A DNA stretch of 64,000 bases from Rhinopithecus roxellana (GCF_007565055.1 NC_044554.1:137453463-137517462), one strand, 5' to 3'. Positions 46,991 through 61,536 are shown, numbered from the stretch's first letter. Translations and numbers: made by a program. Notes: generated by a model not told the origin, from the sequence alone.

Positions 46991-49900
46991 ACATTTAAAA
47001 TAGTAATGAGCAGCCGATTTTTAATGTATTGTATTAGCCCAAATTAATATGTTGAATAATATCTAATAGAGTACCTACATGTTTGTCTGTCCAGCAATCC
47101 TCCTGGTGAAGAAGCACCATTCTCAGATTCTACAGTAACCTATCCTATTCCATCTCTTGCATAAATGGTTAGCCCCCCCATTATCCTCCCGTTTCAGTAA
47201 TAGCCACATGCTACTATATGCAATGCTATCGAGAAGTCTGCATCTCACACTCTGTACATGAAATCCTAGCAAGGTAGAAACTTTTTTTCAGGTTGACAAT
47301 AGTCATCAAGACTAAAAGGGCAATATAACTTTAATTCCTTCAAATCCTTCAGAGGTTTCTCCTGAATATTTAATGTGCAAGATATAAAAGACATGTCTTT
47401 TTTATTTTTTGTCCTGAAATGACATTTGAATTTTGTCCTCAAATAGGCAAATACCATTTGTATGATGGGGAAATAAAACTATTTAAAAATGAAAAAAACT
47501 GTAAAATAATTAACAGTATAATTAAAAATTCATATTGGAACAGTAAGTAGAATTAACGATGCACAAACAAAATGTGTGGTCCAGAGGACAAATGAAAGAA
47601 TCATACAGAAAATGCAATGAGATAGATCCTAACTGAAACTCAATGACCAAAGATGGGTGCTAGATGGTATGGAGCCAGAATAGATATAATCAGCATTCCA
47701 GAGGAGAAAACACAAATAACTGGAGCAGAATAAGTAACTACATTTAGAAAAGATAGAAAAAACTCCCCAAATTAGAAAAGGAGTCTTCATTTTAAAAAGT
47801 CTTGTGATAATTCATGCAAAACAATTAGTGAAATGAGGTCCACTCATACAAATAATAAACATAACATGGGATAAGGAAAACAATACCCTCAGCCTTTGAC
47901 CATTGAATTCAAGCTTACTTGTATGTTTATTTGAATAATATAATTTAAAATATTGACTTGTTAGACATGCATTGAACTTGCTATGCTATGTATAGAAAAT
48001 GTTACAGATTTTCAGAACTCTATTTCTAGCTTAAAAAGTCAGAAATGGATTACTACTACTCTTCCTCCCCTCTATAGGAAACTTGGAGTTATCTCAGAAG
48101 TTAAGAGATATTGGAGACACCAGACAAAGCTGAATGTGGAGGTGAGGAACTCTTTTGAAATGGGTAGACACAACAGATAGTTGCATACTGAATTAGAAAC
48201 CCTCTACTCTTTCCTTTCATATAGCTCTCAGAATACTGGAAGCAGAGGATATATTTTTCAAGAGGAAAACGCTACAATACTTGACTGAGGAATCCCAGCA
48301 GCCCCAAAGAAAAGAAAAGATCGATTTTCAATGAACAATATTTGCCTATGCTTATTGAGTATCCAATTTGATTTTTAGTACTTCCTTCTCAAATCTCAAT
48401 AAATAATTCGTGGAAAAGCCTCTAAAACTAAAGACAGACTGCCAAGACATACACATACACATTTTTTTTTTTTAAATGAAGGGATCAGATAAAATAGTGA
48501 AAAACAAAATCAATAATATGCTCAGAAAAAAATGAAATCAGGAAACAGAAACAAGGATACTATAAAAACAAAGAATCAAAACACATGAAATAACACTTGA
48601 AACTTAGGGATATGGAAATTGAAAATAAAAATTATCCAAGAGTTTTGCTAAGGTTGAGAAAAAAGAAAACTTCCCCAAAGTAGAAGCTGAAGTTTAAAAG
48701 CAACAACAACAACAGCAGCAAAACCCAACAACAACAGCAGCACAACCCAACAACAACAGCAGCACAACCCAACAACAACAACAACAAAACACTATAGTTT
48801 CTAATCCGCACTTTACTTAGTAGTCCTTTAAATCCAAGAAACTATTGATAGTTTTACCAAGTATAAAAGTCCTCAAAAGTGCTCAAAATGATAAAGAATT
48901 GACGAAAACAAGATGCCTAAAAAGAGAGAGAGTAAAAATTATTAGGTTTAAAACACAAGCAGGCATCAATTTTGATAGACATTGTTTTCTTCTTAAAGGA
49001 AAATAATAAATGTTTTGAATATTGAACTCATTTTTGATGGAAGATTTTACTGAGAGGTCATAAAATTTCTTCTCAATAAACTCCTAAAAAACAATTTAGC
49101 TTTTTATTTGACAAGATTCTGTAACTCCTTGTTGTTTTTTGTTTGTTGTTGAATTATAGCAGCCAAGACTGTCTTCTCTTCTAAAATTTCTTCTTTAAGG
49201 AATGTGTGTTATTAGGCTCTAAAATTGTACAAGATATACCCCACACCGTATAATAGGTACTCCCACTTATAACCCATGTACGTACATACAAGAAAGTTAT
49301 GCAGTCTGAGTATCTACATTGAGGAGATTTTCTGTTTATACTTTCTAGTGCTTTGATAGCTTTAAATCATGTGCTGCAAATGTACCAAAAATGGGGAGAA
49401 ATGAAGTAAGCACTTATCGGTTGACAAATATAAATCATCCCTGATCATTATTTCCACACTAAAAGACTGAGGCAAAGGAGTACATGATAAACACTGCAGT
49501 GTTTGTTTCAGAATTCCTCACGGTTATTAATTAGGTAAAGCTCACACAATAGGCAGTTGGAGAATGTTGATATTGAGACATCACATTTCAGAAGCAGAAT
49601 CTGAAACACGCTGTCATTATATACTGCCTAAAGCAAAAGTTGATGAGTAGTAAGTCTGGGGTTGGTATTTGGTCCTTTACTTTTGCAAGAGTGTCTTGTT
49701 GTCTAGGATCTAAACAAATCAACTAGTGAAGTTTTAGACCTGCAAATTACATATGACCAAAAAAATGCTATATGCTCTGTAGATTTTTGAAATTTTATTT
49801 TGCCATACTTTACTTTTGGACAGTATCTTGAAATGCACATTTCTACAACTCTAAAATTACTCCTGTTGCTGTTATCACAAAGCTATTTCTATTCTAAAAA

Positions 49901-50559
49901 AAAGAATAGCTACAATTCTTCACATTATAATTACATAAAGAAGAGAAAACAACATTTAACCAACAGTTCTTGTTTTTAGTTCAAACAATATTTTCTGTGA
50001 AGTAGAGTTATCTACATAATTTTAAGCATCAGTATTTTCTACCTTTTCACTTTGGTGTTATCGGCTCTTATTCCCTTCAAAAGAACAAAGGAACCCCATA
50101 TTTTATTACTCACGAAATAGTGTTTTCGTTTTTGGTAAATGGAAAAATATCTATCTGTAAGGTTGATAAAATTCAGTTCGTGATACATGAAACAGCATGA
50201 ACTGGTTTGTCTGCAGCAAGATTTTGCCTAAGAGTTGCTTTAAAGTTGTTTCACAGGTTGCTGGGACATTTCCTGGTTATGCTATGGAATGCATTTGCCC
50301 AATGGCTTATACATATCCCAGCGTGTTTCCTAATATTCAGAGGGAATGTGTGGCAGCACCGCTACCTTTGTAATAGTAAAAATAAAGGTGACGAAGACAC
50401 ATATCCATACTGTTGTTTAGCAATTCTGTACAAGGACTGAGATTATAGTCTTTACAATCACATTTAAGATGATTCTCTCAGAGTAATAAACAAAAGAAAA
50501 CCTCATCTTTACAGATGTGCTGTTCTCTCTCTAAACGCTGTCAACTTTAAATAAAAACA
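46991..50559. other. Upstream flank with one short repeat cluster
   Basis: Only the CAA/CAG repeat at 48698-48790 stands out. A-rich stretches near 47.5-48.9 kb could be very old L1 but I cannot show it. Confidence 0.4.
48698..48790. repeat. CAA/CAG minisatellite with 22-base period
   Basis: The 22-base unit AACCCAACAACAACAGCAGCAC occurs at 48722-48743 and again at 48744-48765, with partial copies before and after. It is framed by plain CAA runs. Confidence 0.93.
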
Positions 50560-51055
50560 CAGACAAACCTCCAAGTAAAGGGTTTATTTGGGAACAATAT
50601 GTGAAAATTAGAATTGCAATTCGGGGGGCACAAGCCAGGGTAGCCCTTACATGTGTCCAAAGAACAAAGAGAAAGGCTGAGATTTTATGGGGTTAAAAAG
50701 AGGAAAGTTATGTAATTTTTTTGAATAAAAGTTTCAGCAGAAAAATTTCACCTGCAGAGTCATGCAGGACCTGATCCGTTTTGATTGGAGAGTGGCAGCA
50801 GTTACTAGGTAAAATGTAATATTTAAGTTATAGTTAGGATTCTCAATTGAATTGCAAAAAGAGTTCTTGGAATAGGAACTGGTTGCCCTTCACCATGGCC
50901 TTCTGACTCCATTTCAGTTGGGCATGACATGAATGACTCCAGTTGGCATAATTAGCTTTCACAACACTCTTCAATAGCTGACCTCCTAAATTTTCTGCAA
51001 CTTTGTTCCTCACATGTACTGGAGGATGGCTGTGATCATCCAAAACCTTACCTTT
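50560..51055. other. Unassigned block, possibly LTR-like
   Basis: More balanced in base composition than its neighbours. It opens with 'aagtaaagggtttatttggg', carries 'gggggcacaagccagggtagccc' and 'ttttatggggttaaaaagagg', and closes with 'ctggaggatggctgtgatcatcc'. It reads like an interspersed repeat, perhaps an LTR, but I cannot name the family. Confidence 0.35.
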
Positions 51056-52221
51056 TTAGATGCCAGTATTAGATATTAAGGTCAATTAAGAATGATTTCA
51101 CACCTAGTAAATTTCACACCTAGTCAATGCCAAAGTACATTAGAGAAATGCTAGAGCAGAGATTTTTTAAATCATATTTGCTTCAAATCCCTGATTACAA
51201 AATATTACAAATATTTTGCCACTCTCTTTTTACTATCTTAAAATGAAATTCACACATAATGATATAATCTACTAACACATAATTTTAAAAAATCAATTCA
51301 ATACCTAAACTGTAATAAATGCAAAAACCAAAATATTTAAAAGAAGATAGCATACATTACAATATGTAAAGGATACATGGCTACAGACACATCTGATATC
51401 TGGATACCTATAATTCAGTGTATTCTATGGCCTCCCTTTTTTCTTTAAACACTATGTCATATCACATCTGATATTATAAATGTAAAAATTCAATTTATAG
51501 AATATAACATCCATCATACTTTTACTAATTTAAATGATAATCATATAAAGATATTAGAGTTTTGATTTTTACACTCCATATGATTATATTTGTAGTTCTT
51601 TTCAACTTTATTATTGTTAAAATGGTACACGCTATTTTATTAATTTGATATGTACACATAAGGCCAAACCCACACATAGAATATCAAATATGAAAAGAGA
51701 TAACATATTTTAAACAACATGCTATTTTTGATCCTTGCTTGCTGTCTGGCAGTGTAATAATTCCAATTTTTCACTATGTCACTGTGGGTTGTTAGAAAGA
51801 AGCCAGGCATGCTTCTGTAATGCTTCAGTCACTAATTGGAAACACAGCAATACAGCTATTTATAGGGCAACCAGCATTTCCAGTTTGGCAGTGACAGTTC
51901 CAGTTCATGTTCTTGTTCCATTCTTCCATTCAATTTACCATATGTCTGAATTCTTTTACATTCTGAGTAAGGAATTATTAAAGTAATACAGAATGGTTAT
52001 AATAGACCTATTCTTTTCTTCCATGCGTTTGCATGATCTTGCTTCTTAGGATTTCAAATACATGTGCAGGGAAGTGAAATTCTCTCATGTGGTTAAATCT
52101 GAAACACGACAAGCAATAACTTCTTTCTCATTTACTAATTTTTCCCAGGTGTAATAACTGGCATCCACTTCAAGAAAAATATAAAAGGCACTTGCTAATA
52201 AAGCCAAGTGACTTGGTATAG
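51056..52221. other. Upstream flank, nothing recognised
   Basis: No repeat or coding frame supported. Confidence 0.4.
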
Positions 52222-52363
52222 GAATGGTTAGTGTGAGAACTCACTCACTCTCAGGAGAACAGCATGGAGGAAATCTGCTCCCAGTAATTCAGTCACCTCC
52301 CACCAGGCCTCTCCTCCGATTCACCATGAGATTTGGGCAAGAACACAAATCCAAACCATATCA
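52222..52363 (-). mobile_element. MaLR LTR fragment (THE1/MST/MLT1-like), antisense
   Basis: 'gagaactcactcactctcaggagaacagcatgg', 'ttcagtcacctcccaccaggcctctcctcc' and 'catgagatttgggcaagaacacaaatccaaaccatatca' are the antisense first part of a MaLR LTR. The rest of the LTR is missing. Confidence 0.85.
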
Positions 52364-55300
52364 CCTGTATTTTCACTATATCAAATGACTATTTAAAATT
52401 AACTTTGCTCAGTTATAACTGCAAGTAGCTTTGTGTAACTCGGGAAAGTAAAGCCATAAGCAATAATATTTTGATTACATTAGTAGAACTTCATGAACAG
52501 TTAAATGATACTAGTTTTAACCCAATGTCATCATACGCTTCAAATATAAAATTAGTCTTAATAATTCATTGTTTTTAAATGCAATTTATGAAACCAGACT
52601 AGTTTTGAAAATTCACCCTTGAATATTAAATATCAGATATTAGTGTGAATTCAGATAATAAATGAAACATTAAAGATTAACTTATTTTGTAGTGCTCATA
52701 TGAAAATAACTTTCGTTGTCCTAGTAAAAATAATTTTCTTAGTATAAAAACTTAAGGTTCACAAGTTCTGGTTAACACATAATTCATATCACATCCAAAA
52801 AAGTTGCATTAATATTTTTTATGAATCGAAGTAAAAGCTATCATTGATAAAATTGAAAATGTTTTTACATACATATTAAGAGTAACAGAACTATGAAAAA
52901 TTTGAATCAAGATTGACATTAAACACAAACAAAAAACAAAAGCCTCCTTAACCATGGAGGTATGAACTCTTTCTTTGCTGCTTATTATTAATTAGATTTT
53001 AGAAATATTTGAGTTGTCAAAGGATTGCTTCGTAATTCACTCTAAAAATGATACTGAAGTTTTTTATAAATGAGCTTTATGAATTTTGCTTCTATTCAGT
53101 TCAAATTCAGTTAGAAATGCTCAATAAAGGTATTCAATAAATGAAACATAAAAGTCTAAAAACATGCATAGCTTATAGTGAAATATAGTTATTGAAAACT
53201 AGTTTGCATACAGGAAGATACTAAAATTTAATCCCACAAGAGTAAGGTAGGAATGGAATAAACTCAATACTTAACATTCAAACAGCATAAAAAATAAATG
53301 TTTGTTATAATTGTGGTTTAGAATAAATTGACTTGTGAGAAATATTAATAACTTTTGATTTAGATAACTTTTTTAATTGGTTGAAGTTATATTCTGTAAT
53401 TGAATTAAATGAATTTAATAGGTCTTACATGTTGCAGCATCTAAATCTGGCAAAACATTCAAAATAATGATAGAGACAAGCAATTTTTTAAAATTTTGTT
53501 TTATAAAAACACTTGTTAAAGATGATATTTGGGATTTTAGCAAAAAAGGATCTTAGTAAAAATATTTGGGCTGAAATATTTATGCATTTCTAGTAGGGAT
53601 TAGAATTAAGAATATCCTCCAGAAGCCCTCTGAGTGTATATCACACCTGAGCACCTATAAACATAATATTTTCTCATTTGAACATATACTCGGTCATGGA
53701 GCAAACTACATTAAAGGTATTAATAATTTTAATGCATTTTAATGCATTAAACCTAAAATGCAACTCTGAAAATAACTATAGGTAATTTTATTTTAAAAAT
53801 TAAAAATAAGACATTTTTAAATGATTTCTTCTGAAAAATATACATGGTATTAGAAACAAACAAGAAACTGCCTAAAGTACATAAGTACTTAATTTTATGT
53901 ATGTAATTTTTGTCGTTTAGATAATCAACTCATAATTTCTGGCATACAAGTAAATAGATATCATTATTCTTTTTAGAGGTAATTTAATTTTGAATAGATA
54001 TTTTATGGTCTTTTGAAGCAAATTAAATATATTTATTGGCTAATAATTACAATTAATAAATTAATTAAACTTAAAACATTTTCACACCCTGAAAAAAATT
54101 TACACTTATTTTATTCTCAAAACTATCTCATTTTGAGAAAATAAATTTTATGATCATTCTAACAACAATTAGGAAATTGCCACAGTTAGCTATTTCTAAG
54201 TCTGAATCACCATTCCCAGCTGTACTTTTTAAGAAAATGAGCAATATCATAAAAACAAAATATACCAAGGAATTACAAGAAGTTTGTGTTTAGAATTAAT
54301 TTTTTAAATGAAATCCATAAAGAAATAAAACCTCAAACTCTGATACAGTCCCACATTTCAACAAGCTCCAGTCTCCCTAGAGTCCTACAGGTTCAGCTGA
54401 GAGAAATAACCCTGGTTTAATTGGAAGGTCTGAAGCATCATGATTTATACCTTCTAGTTCAGAAGTTGATCCTCCTTGGACTTTCATTATTTACCTGAAT
54501 TCCCTAGAAGCCATAAAAAGCAGAAAAGGGATGACAGCAAAGACTTTGGTTACAATAATAGCTTTCAAAAATGATTACCAAAACATTAGGATTGAAAAGA
54601 AGATTATGTCGTACGTAAAGGTAACCTATTTTATCTTTTATGAATGCAGAAATTCTTGGCAGTTCAGAGACACCTGTGCCATCAAGATTCTATGAAATTT
54701 CTTTGAACTTTAATAATTTGGGTTTGATATAGCCCATTTGTTTAAAATGTTTAATAACTTATGCACTAATTGCTTCTTTAAATCCACACTGATTGGCATG
54801 CTTTCTGTTACTTCTGATAAAATATAGATCACCCTGAATATTTATGCAGAATTTTCATGTGAGTGACATTTATTATTAACACAAACTTAATTTGTTAGTG
54901 AAATAAAATTTAAGAAATATCATCATGTGTTCTACTGAAAGGATTAGCAGAGGTCATTAATCAAAGAAGTTCCTTTTGTTTTCAGTTTTATGCCAGGTAA
55001 ATGAATAAAGACAAAAAGAAAAGATTATTTTAGTATTGGGCTTTCATTAAAAATACTTAATTTTTTAATGAACCGGGTAATTTCAGAGCTTAAGCAACTA
55101 TGCTGAAGTCAGACATTTTAGAAAACTTCCTTAACATTTTCATAGTTTTCTGTCTTGCCAAATTCATTCTTTTTAAAAACTGTTTTGTGGATCTATTTTT
55201 AAGAAATAAAAAATTTTAACCCACCTCACTGTCCCTTTCAAGTTATAGAAAAGGGCATTAATTTAATGTGAAACAAATTGAAACTTAACTGATTTATTCT

Positions 55301-56789
55301 TAATACACTAATAAAGGACAGATTCTGTTCCATTAATAATTTCTCAAACCATATTATGCAACCCAATTTTTTAGTTCTTTGGATCAGGACTTTGCTGAAT
55401 ATAAATTAGATCATTTATTATGATTCTGAGATTACAACTATAAATTAGGTGATTTATATGGCTTCACTTACCCTAAATTCCTCTCTGCCTCTCGTTTTCT
55501 GAATAACCATAGGCTAGATTTTCTCCTGTTATATTTGAGTTTCCTGGTAATATCACTACTGCTTTCTCTTTGTTAATCCCTAGTAATAGTGGCAGGAAAA
55601 CCCACCAACTCAGAAACTACCAATCCTTATGTGCACAGCTGCTATTTGGGGGTCTCTGAAATGGAGAGCCTTTCTATATTCTGCCATGGTTGTAAAAAAC
55701 AAGGCCCTATATTTGGGGACCAAATATTTTCTTTATTTTTAAAAACTTGGCTTGTGACCAAGTCAAAAAGGAGTTCAGAAATTTTGCTTTTGGAAATAGC
55801 AATCAAATACGAGTAATGCAGGAAAGAGTGCTCTCACTCTAATACTCAGAAGAGTAGAGAGTCATTTCAATTTCACTATAGGAACGATATGTATTCTGTC
55901 TAGTAATGTGGGAAAATGCAAAAAATAGAATAGAAAACGAATAAAGATTAAGACTGACGAATATGTTAATTTTGTTAGACTAGAAAGTGATCTTATTTTA
56001 GATAACTGGACTCTGTTTTAGGTACAGTGGACATGACTATATACAGAAGTGCTAGAAAAATGATGCATCATGGCATAAAAATGGATGAATAAATATCACC
56101 TACCTTAAGACTGTTCAACTATTTCATCGTGTGATTTCTATTTCATTAATATTGTAGTTTTCTGTAAATTCATTCTTGTCATAGGCCTGGGGCTAGTAAT
56201 CATTTTCATGTATAAACTGTTAGCTATTATTCTTACTTTTGTTTAATGCTGCTTAACTTTGACTTGTCAGTTCATTTGTAGGTAATAATCTACTTTCAGA
56301 AAGCTAATATATGAGTTGCGAATCTAAAAGTTTGAGGAAACAGACTATGAATTTATGAGGAACACTGACAAGGTAATTTAGAACATTAGCTCCTGTCTGA
56401 AAAATACAGCCTTGGCATTTCCAAAGAAAAAGTGAGTTGAAGAGAGATCTTTTTAGTACTGTTGTGTAGCCATTTTCATCAAGCCTATTAACAAGGCTAC
56501 ATGTTTCCTTAATTTAAAAAATATCTAGATATAAAATAGAACATCGTCAAGAATATTGAAGACCTTTCTCTCTCTCAAGGAGCTGTGCTAAACATCTGAA
56601 GTCCAAAGAGCTGCATAACTTATCCACAGCTCTCTACCAAGTGATTTGATTGCAGGATATGATGAGAGGGATTCTTGGCTACAGAGAGAAAAATGGTCCT
56701 TTACCTTGGGACAGTCATGGAAGATGTCACAGAAAAGACAAACTTGAGCATATCTTCTTAGTTGTTGCCCAAAGTTTCCTATTTGTTCC
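52364..56789. other. AT-rich upstream flank, nothing recognised
   Basis: More than 4 kb without a repeat family or coding frame I can support. Confidence 0.45.
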
Positions 56790-57600
56790 AGAATGCCATC
56801 CCTGATTCCATTCTACATTTAGAGCTTATGTCTTAGGATCTTGGCTGTGATAGTTTATCAGAACTTTTTTGTTTGATATTGACATTGTTGAGTATTGGCG
56901 AGGTATTTTCTAGGATGTCCTCCACTGGAATTTGTGCGATGTTTTTCTTATAATTAGATTGAGGTAATGAACTTTTGAGAGGAAGATCATTCCCATTACA
57001 TCATATCAAGGGTATATACTATTAAGATGACTTATGTTGACCTTGATCACCTGGTTGAGGTGCCAGGTTTCTCATATTGTGAAGTTGTTCTTCTTTTTCC
57101 CGTTTTACAGACTGTATTCTTTGAAAGGAAGACATTATATGCAACTCACACTAAGGAGTGGGGAGTTGTACTCACTCTCCTTGAGGCTGGAGTGTTTACG
57201 TGAATTACTTGGATTATTCTGTTGTGAGATTTATCTCCTTACTCCTATATAGTTATTGATTTAATTGTTTATTTATATCCTTATGAGCTCATAAATATTT
57301 ATTTATGCTTTGGGCTGTAATCTAATCTGTTTTATATATTTTGTTGCTCAAATTGATCCAGCATTAGCCACTGGTAGCTCTTTAAGTTGGCTTCTGTGTC
57401 CCTTTGGGATGCCCTATCACTGAGGTACTGAGGTGTTTTGTTTTGGTTTTTGTTTTTCCTAGAGATTTTCCTTCTGACATTTGATATTCCAAGTCTTGAT
57501 TCATTTCCCTGAGGAGATACAGTTCCAATTATGGCAAAATAGCATTAGAAACCAAGATCAAGTGCTAGATGTACTGATTACTACTGAAATCTAGATTTTT
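56790..57600. mobile_element. Old L1ME/L1M5-type 3' region
   Basis: Blocks such as 'gctgtgatagtttatcagaac', 'ttttcttataattagattgaggtaatga', 'cattacatcatatcaagggtatatactat', 'gaccttgatcacctggttgaggt', 'aaggagtggggagttgtactc' and 'tctttaagttggcttctgtgtccctttggg' occur in the order I know from old mammalian L1M elements. Strand is left open. Confidence 0.55.
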
Positions 57601-57779
57601 AAAAAAATAATTCTTATATGTACTTTCAAGTAAAATGAATTTCAATTTGCTTAATTTCTATATCTAGTTTTCTATAATTTCCTGTTGTTTTACTTGTAGT
57701 AAGCATATCTTTCTTTATGTCACTGAACATAGCATAATAATTTATGTGAAATTTCTTTCCAAAAATTCCCTAATCTGAG

Positions 57780-58650
57780 TCATTTTGTGATTCATTTGCA
57801 TTTGTCAGACTTTTTGTCTTGTAAAGAGGTCACATTTTTCTGTTTTTTTGTGTGTTGAGTAATCTTGAATTTAATCCTGGGCATTGTAAATATTGTGCAG
57901 ATTTTGAATTCTTTCATATTATTCTAAAAACACTGAATCTTTTATAGGAGCAAGCAACGATTAATAACTTGTCAGACTCAGATAGAAAACGCCATTTCTT
58001 GGGCAACAGCTTACATCTCAGGTAGGCTAATTTTCCCTTAACTGAGTTTGTCTCACATAGGCATGATTCAAGAATTAGCCTAAGATTTGAGCAGCGTTTA
58101 TCATATGAGGCTACTTCCACTTCTTTAACATTTTCCTGTGGCTCTGGTTGCCCTGAAATCTGCCCTCTATTCTATTAAGCTGAAAAATCTGTGGGCTTTC
58201 TATCAGAATTTTTCCTGCTCTTATATAGTGCCACCTTTGGAATGCTTAAGGCTAAAAGCCATCAAAATGGAGCTCACTCATGTCATTCCTTTTTTTATGG
58301 GTATCAACTTTCTTCTAGAATTGACCTACTTTAGCTTTTACTACCCCATGCCCTCAATTTATTGTTATTCCCTTCTTTTTCTAGTTAACATTTGTTACCT
58401 GCATAAGAGATGAGTCTGGTAGGAGCTTACTTAGTTACATTGGAAGGTGCTCCCTTTGACCATTTTAGATTCTTGTTTAAGTTCTTTAAAGTTTGTATTA
58501 GTTTGCTTTGTTTATGTTTGCTTAGTACCTTCTCGATTATTTTCAATGACAAATTTGCTAAGCCATCACATGGTTAAAAATCTTGATATTGAGTCCCATT
58601 CTCTCCTCTGCTCAACACCAAGGTATTTGCCAGGCAATTTTCCTCGCAAT
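57780..58650. mobile_element. Possible old L1M 5'UTR-like sequence
   Basis: 'tgtgttgagtaatcttgaatttaatcctgggcattgtaaat' and 'ggttgccctgaaatctgccctctattc' resemble the antisense 5' region of old L1M elements. Weak, with approximate limits. Confidence 0.4.
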
Positions 58651-59284
58651 GGTTTAAATTGAATTTATCTCTATTTCTACCATATATCATATGCATACTA
58701 TTTCAAATAATAGCTTTTAGCAGTGGGGAGACTGAGTTTATAGAAAGTGCTTTCTACATATTTTCTAACTTAGATAGGTATTGTAATTTTCTCTTATTCT
58801 TTATGCCCTCAGAGGCCCCGAAGCCAAAGGTCACATTTTGTCTCTAGATGAATATTAGCTTCAGTGCTCTTTTTACTTCTAGTTTCCTGATTTTTCATAT
58901 TTTGAATGTTATATATTACTCACTTCCTACATCACTGATTCTTAAACAGATATAGTTTAACCAAATTTTTGGTTGTTTATTCTAAAATGAATAGTCTGAG
59001 AACAGTCATGATACCTAATCGGCCATATTTCTGGAAAGAGAATACTCTTTGATTTCTGATTCCTGGTACTTCTGCAAATTCTGCCCTTTATAGTTTATTC
59101 TTTCCCCCATTGCAGACATGTACATCCTGTTGTTATTAAAGATTACAATATGACTATAGTGAGAATGTGGCATTACTATATATTAAATTATGATAACATG
59201 CAGTTGCCTCTGATATTAACTGGTAGGAGCTTAGATTTCTAACATCCTAAGATTACTACTAACACAATTATAAGTGATACCTAA
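58651..59284. other. Upstream flank, nothing recognised
   Basis: AT-rich, with no supported feature. Confidence 0.4.
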
Positions 59285-59448
59285 AAATGATGTTTAACCT
59301 CTATGCAAATAAACTAGAAAATCTAGAAGAAATGGATACATTCCTGGACACAAACACCCTCCCAAGACTAAACCAGGAGGAAGTCGAATCCATGAATAGA
59401 CCAATAACAATTTCTGATATTGAGGCAGTAATTAATAGCCTACCAACC

Positions 59449-59475
59449 AAAAAAAAAAAAAAAAAAAAAAAAAAA
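59449..59475. repeat. Expanded A-run inside L1 ORF2
   Basis: A 27-base A-run where L1PA ORF2 has a short Lys run after 'ctaccaacc'. In this copy it adds a string of Lys codons to the frame. Confidence 0.9.
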
Positions 59476-60152
59476 GCCCAGGACCAGACGGATTCACAGC
59501 CTAATTCTACCAGAGGTACAAAGAAGAGCTGGTACTATTCCTTCTGAAACTATTCCAAACAGTAGAAAAAGAGGGACTCCTCCTTAACTCATTTTATGAG
59601 GCCAGCATCATACTGATAACCAAAACATGGCACAGACACAACAGAAAAAGACAATTTCAGGCCAATATCCCTGATGAACATCGATTTGAAAATCCTCAGT
59701 AATATATAGCAAACCAAATCCAGCAGCACATCAAAAAGCTTTTCCACCACAATCAAGTCGGCTTCATCCCTGGGATGCAAGGCTGGTTCAACTTACGCAA
59801 ATCAATAAATATAATCCATCACATAAACAAAACCAATGACAAAAACCTCATGATTATCTCAATAAATGCAGAAAAGGCCTTTGATAAAATTCAACATCCC
59901 CTTCATGTTAAAAACTCTCAACAAACTAAGTATTGATGAAACATATCTAAAAATAATAAGAGCTATTTATGACAAACCCATAGCCAATATCATACTGAAT
60001 GTGCTAAAGCTGGAAGCATTCCCTTTGAAAACCAGCACAAAACAATACAGTATTGGAAGTTCTGGCCAGGATAATCAGGTAAGAGAAAGAAATAAAGGAT
60101 ATTCAAATAGGAAGAGAGTAAGTCAAATTGTCTCTCTTTGCATATGACATGA

Positions 60153-60463
60153 TTTTTTTTTTTTTTTTTTTGGACAGTGTCTCGCTCTGTAGCCCAGAGT
60201 GGAGTGTAGTAGATGGAGTGCAGTGGCACGATCTCAGCTCACTGCAACCTCTGCCTTCTGGGTTCAAGCAATTCTCCTGCCTCAGCCCCCAAAGTAGCTG
60301 GGACTACAGGTGTGTGCCACCATGCCTAGCTAATTTTTGTATTTTTAGTAGAGATGGGGTTTCACCACGTTGGCCAGTATGGTCTCGATCTCTTGACCTC
60401 ATGATCTGCCCGCCTCAGCCTCCCAAAGTGCTAGGATTACAGGCCTGAGCCACTGTGCCTGGC
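60153..60463 (-). mobile_element. AluS-like element, antisense, inside L1
   Basis: A T-run, then GGACAGTGTCTCGCTCTGTAG, through both monomers to GAGCCACTGTGCCTGGC. Flanks GACATGAT and GACATGAC are the target duplication taken from L1 sequence. It contains a small internal duplication (GAGTGTAGT / GAGTGCAGT). Confidence 0.95.
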
Positions 60464-61536
60464 AGACATGACTGTATATTTAGAGAACCCCATCATCTCA
60501 GCCCCATACTCCTTAAGCTGATAAGCAACTTCAGCAGTCTCAGGATACAAAATCAATGTGCAAAAATTACAAGCATTCCTAAACACCAACAATAGACAAG
60601 CAGAGAGTCATCATGAACGAACTCCCATTCACAATTGCTACAAAGAGAATAAAATGCTTGGGAATACAACTTAAAGGGACATGAAGGACCTCATCAGGAG
60701 AACTGCAAACCACTGCCCAAGAAAAAAAGAGGGGACATAAACAAATGGAAAAACATTCCATGCTCATGGATAGGAAGAATTAATATTGTTAAAATGGCCA
60801 TGCTGCCCAAAGTAATTTATAGATTCAATGCTATTCCCATCAAGCTACCATTGACTTTTTTCACAGAAGTAGAGAAAACTACCTTAAATTTTACATGAAA
60901 CCACAAAAGAGCCCTGCTAGCAAAGACAATCCTAAGCAAAAAGAACAAAGCTGGAGGCATCATGCTACCTGACTTCAAACTATACTAAAAAGCTACAATA
61001 ATCAAAACAACATGGTACTGGCACCAAAATGGATATATAGACCAATGGAACAGAGCAGAGACCTCAGAAATAACACCACACATCTACAACCATCTGATCT
61101 TTGACAAAGCAGACAAAAACAAGCAATGGGGAAAGAACTCCCTATTTAATAAATGGTGCTGGGAAAACTGGCTAGCCAAATGCAGAAAACAGAAACCGGA
61201 CCCCTTACTTGTACTTTATACAAAAATTAACTCAAGATGGATTAAAGCCTTAAATGTAAAACCCAAAACCATAAAAACCCAAGATAAAAACCTAGGCAAT
61301 ACCATCCAGGGCATAGGCATGGGCAAAGACTTCATGACTAAAACACCAAAAACAATTGCAACAAAAACCAAAATTGACAAATGGGATCTAATTAAACTAA
61401 AAGGAGCTTCTGGACAGCAAAATAAACTAGCATCAGAATGAACAGGCAACCTACAGAAGGGGAGAAAAATTTTGCATTCTACCCATCTGACAAAGGTCTA
61501 ATATCCTAAAGGTACAAGGAGGTTTAAGAAATTCAT

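Noticed and set aside
55589..55816. 75-codon frame starting MAGKPTNSETT
   Set aside because: It has a non-repetitive look but no recognised family, promoter or splice signals. Insufficient support for a gene.
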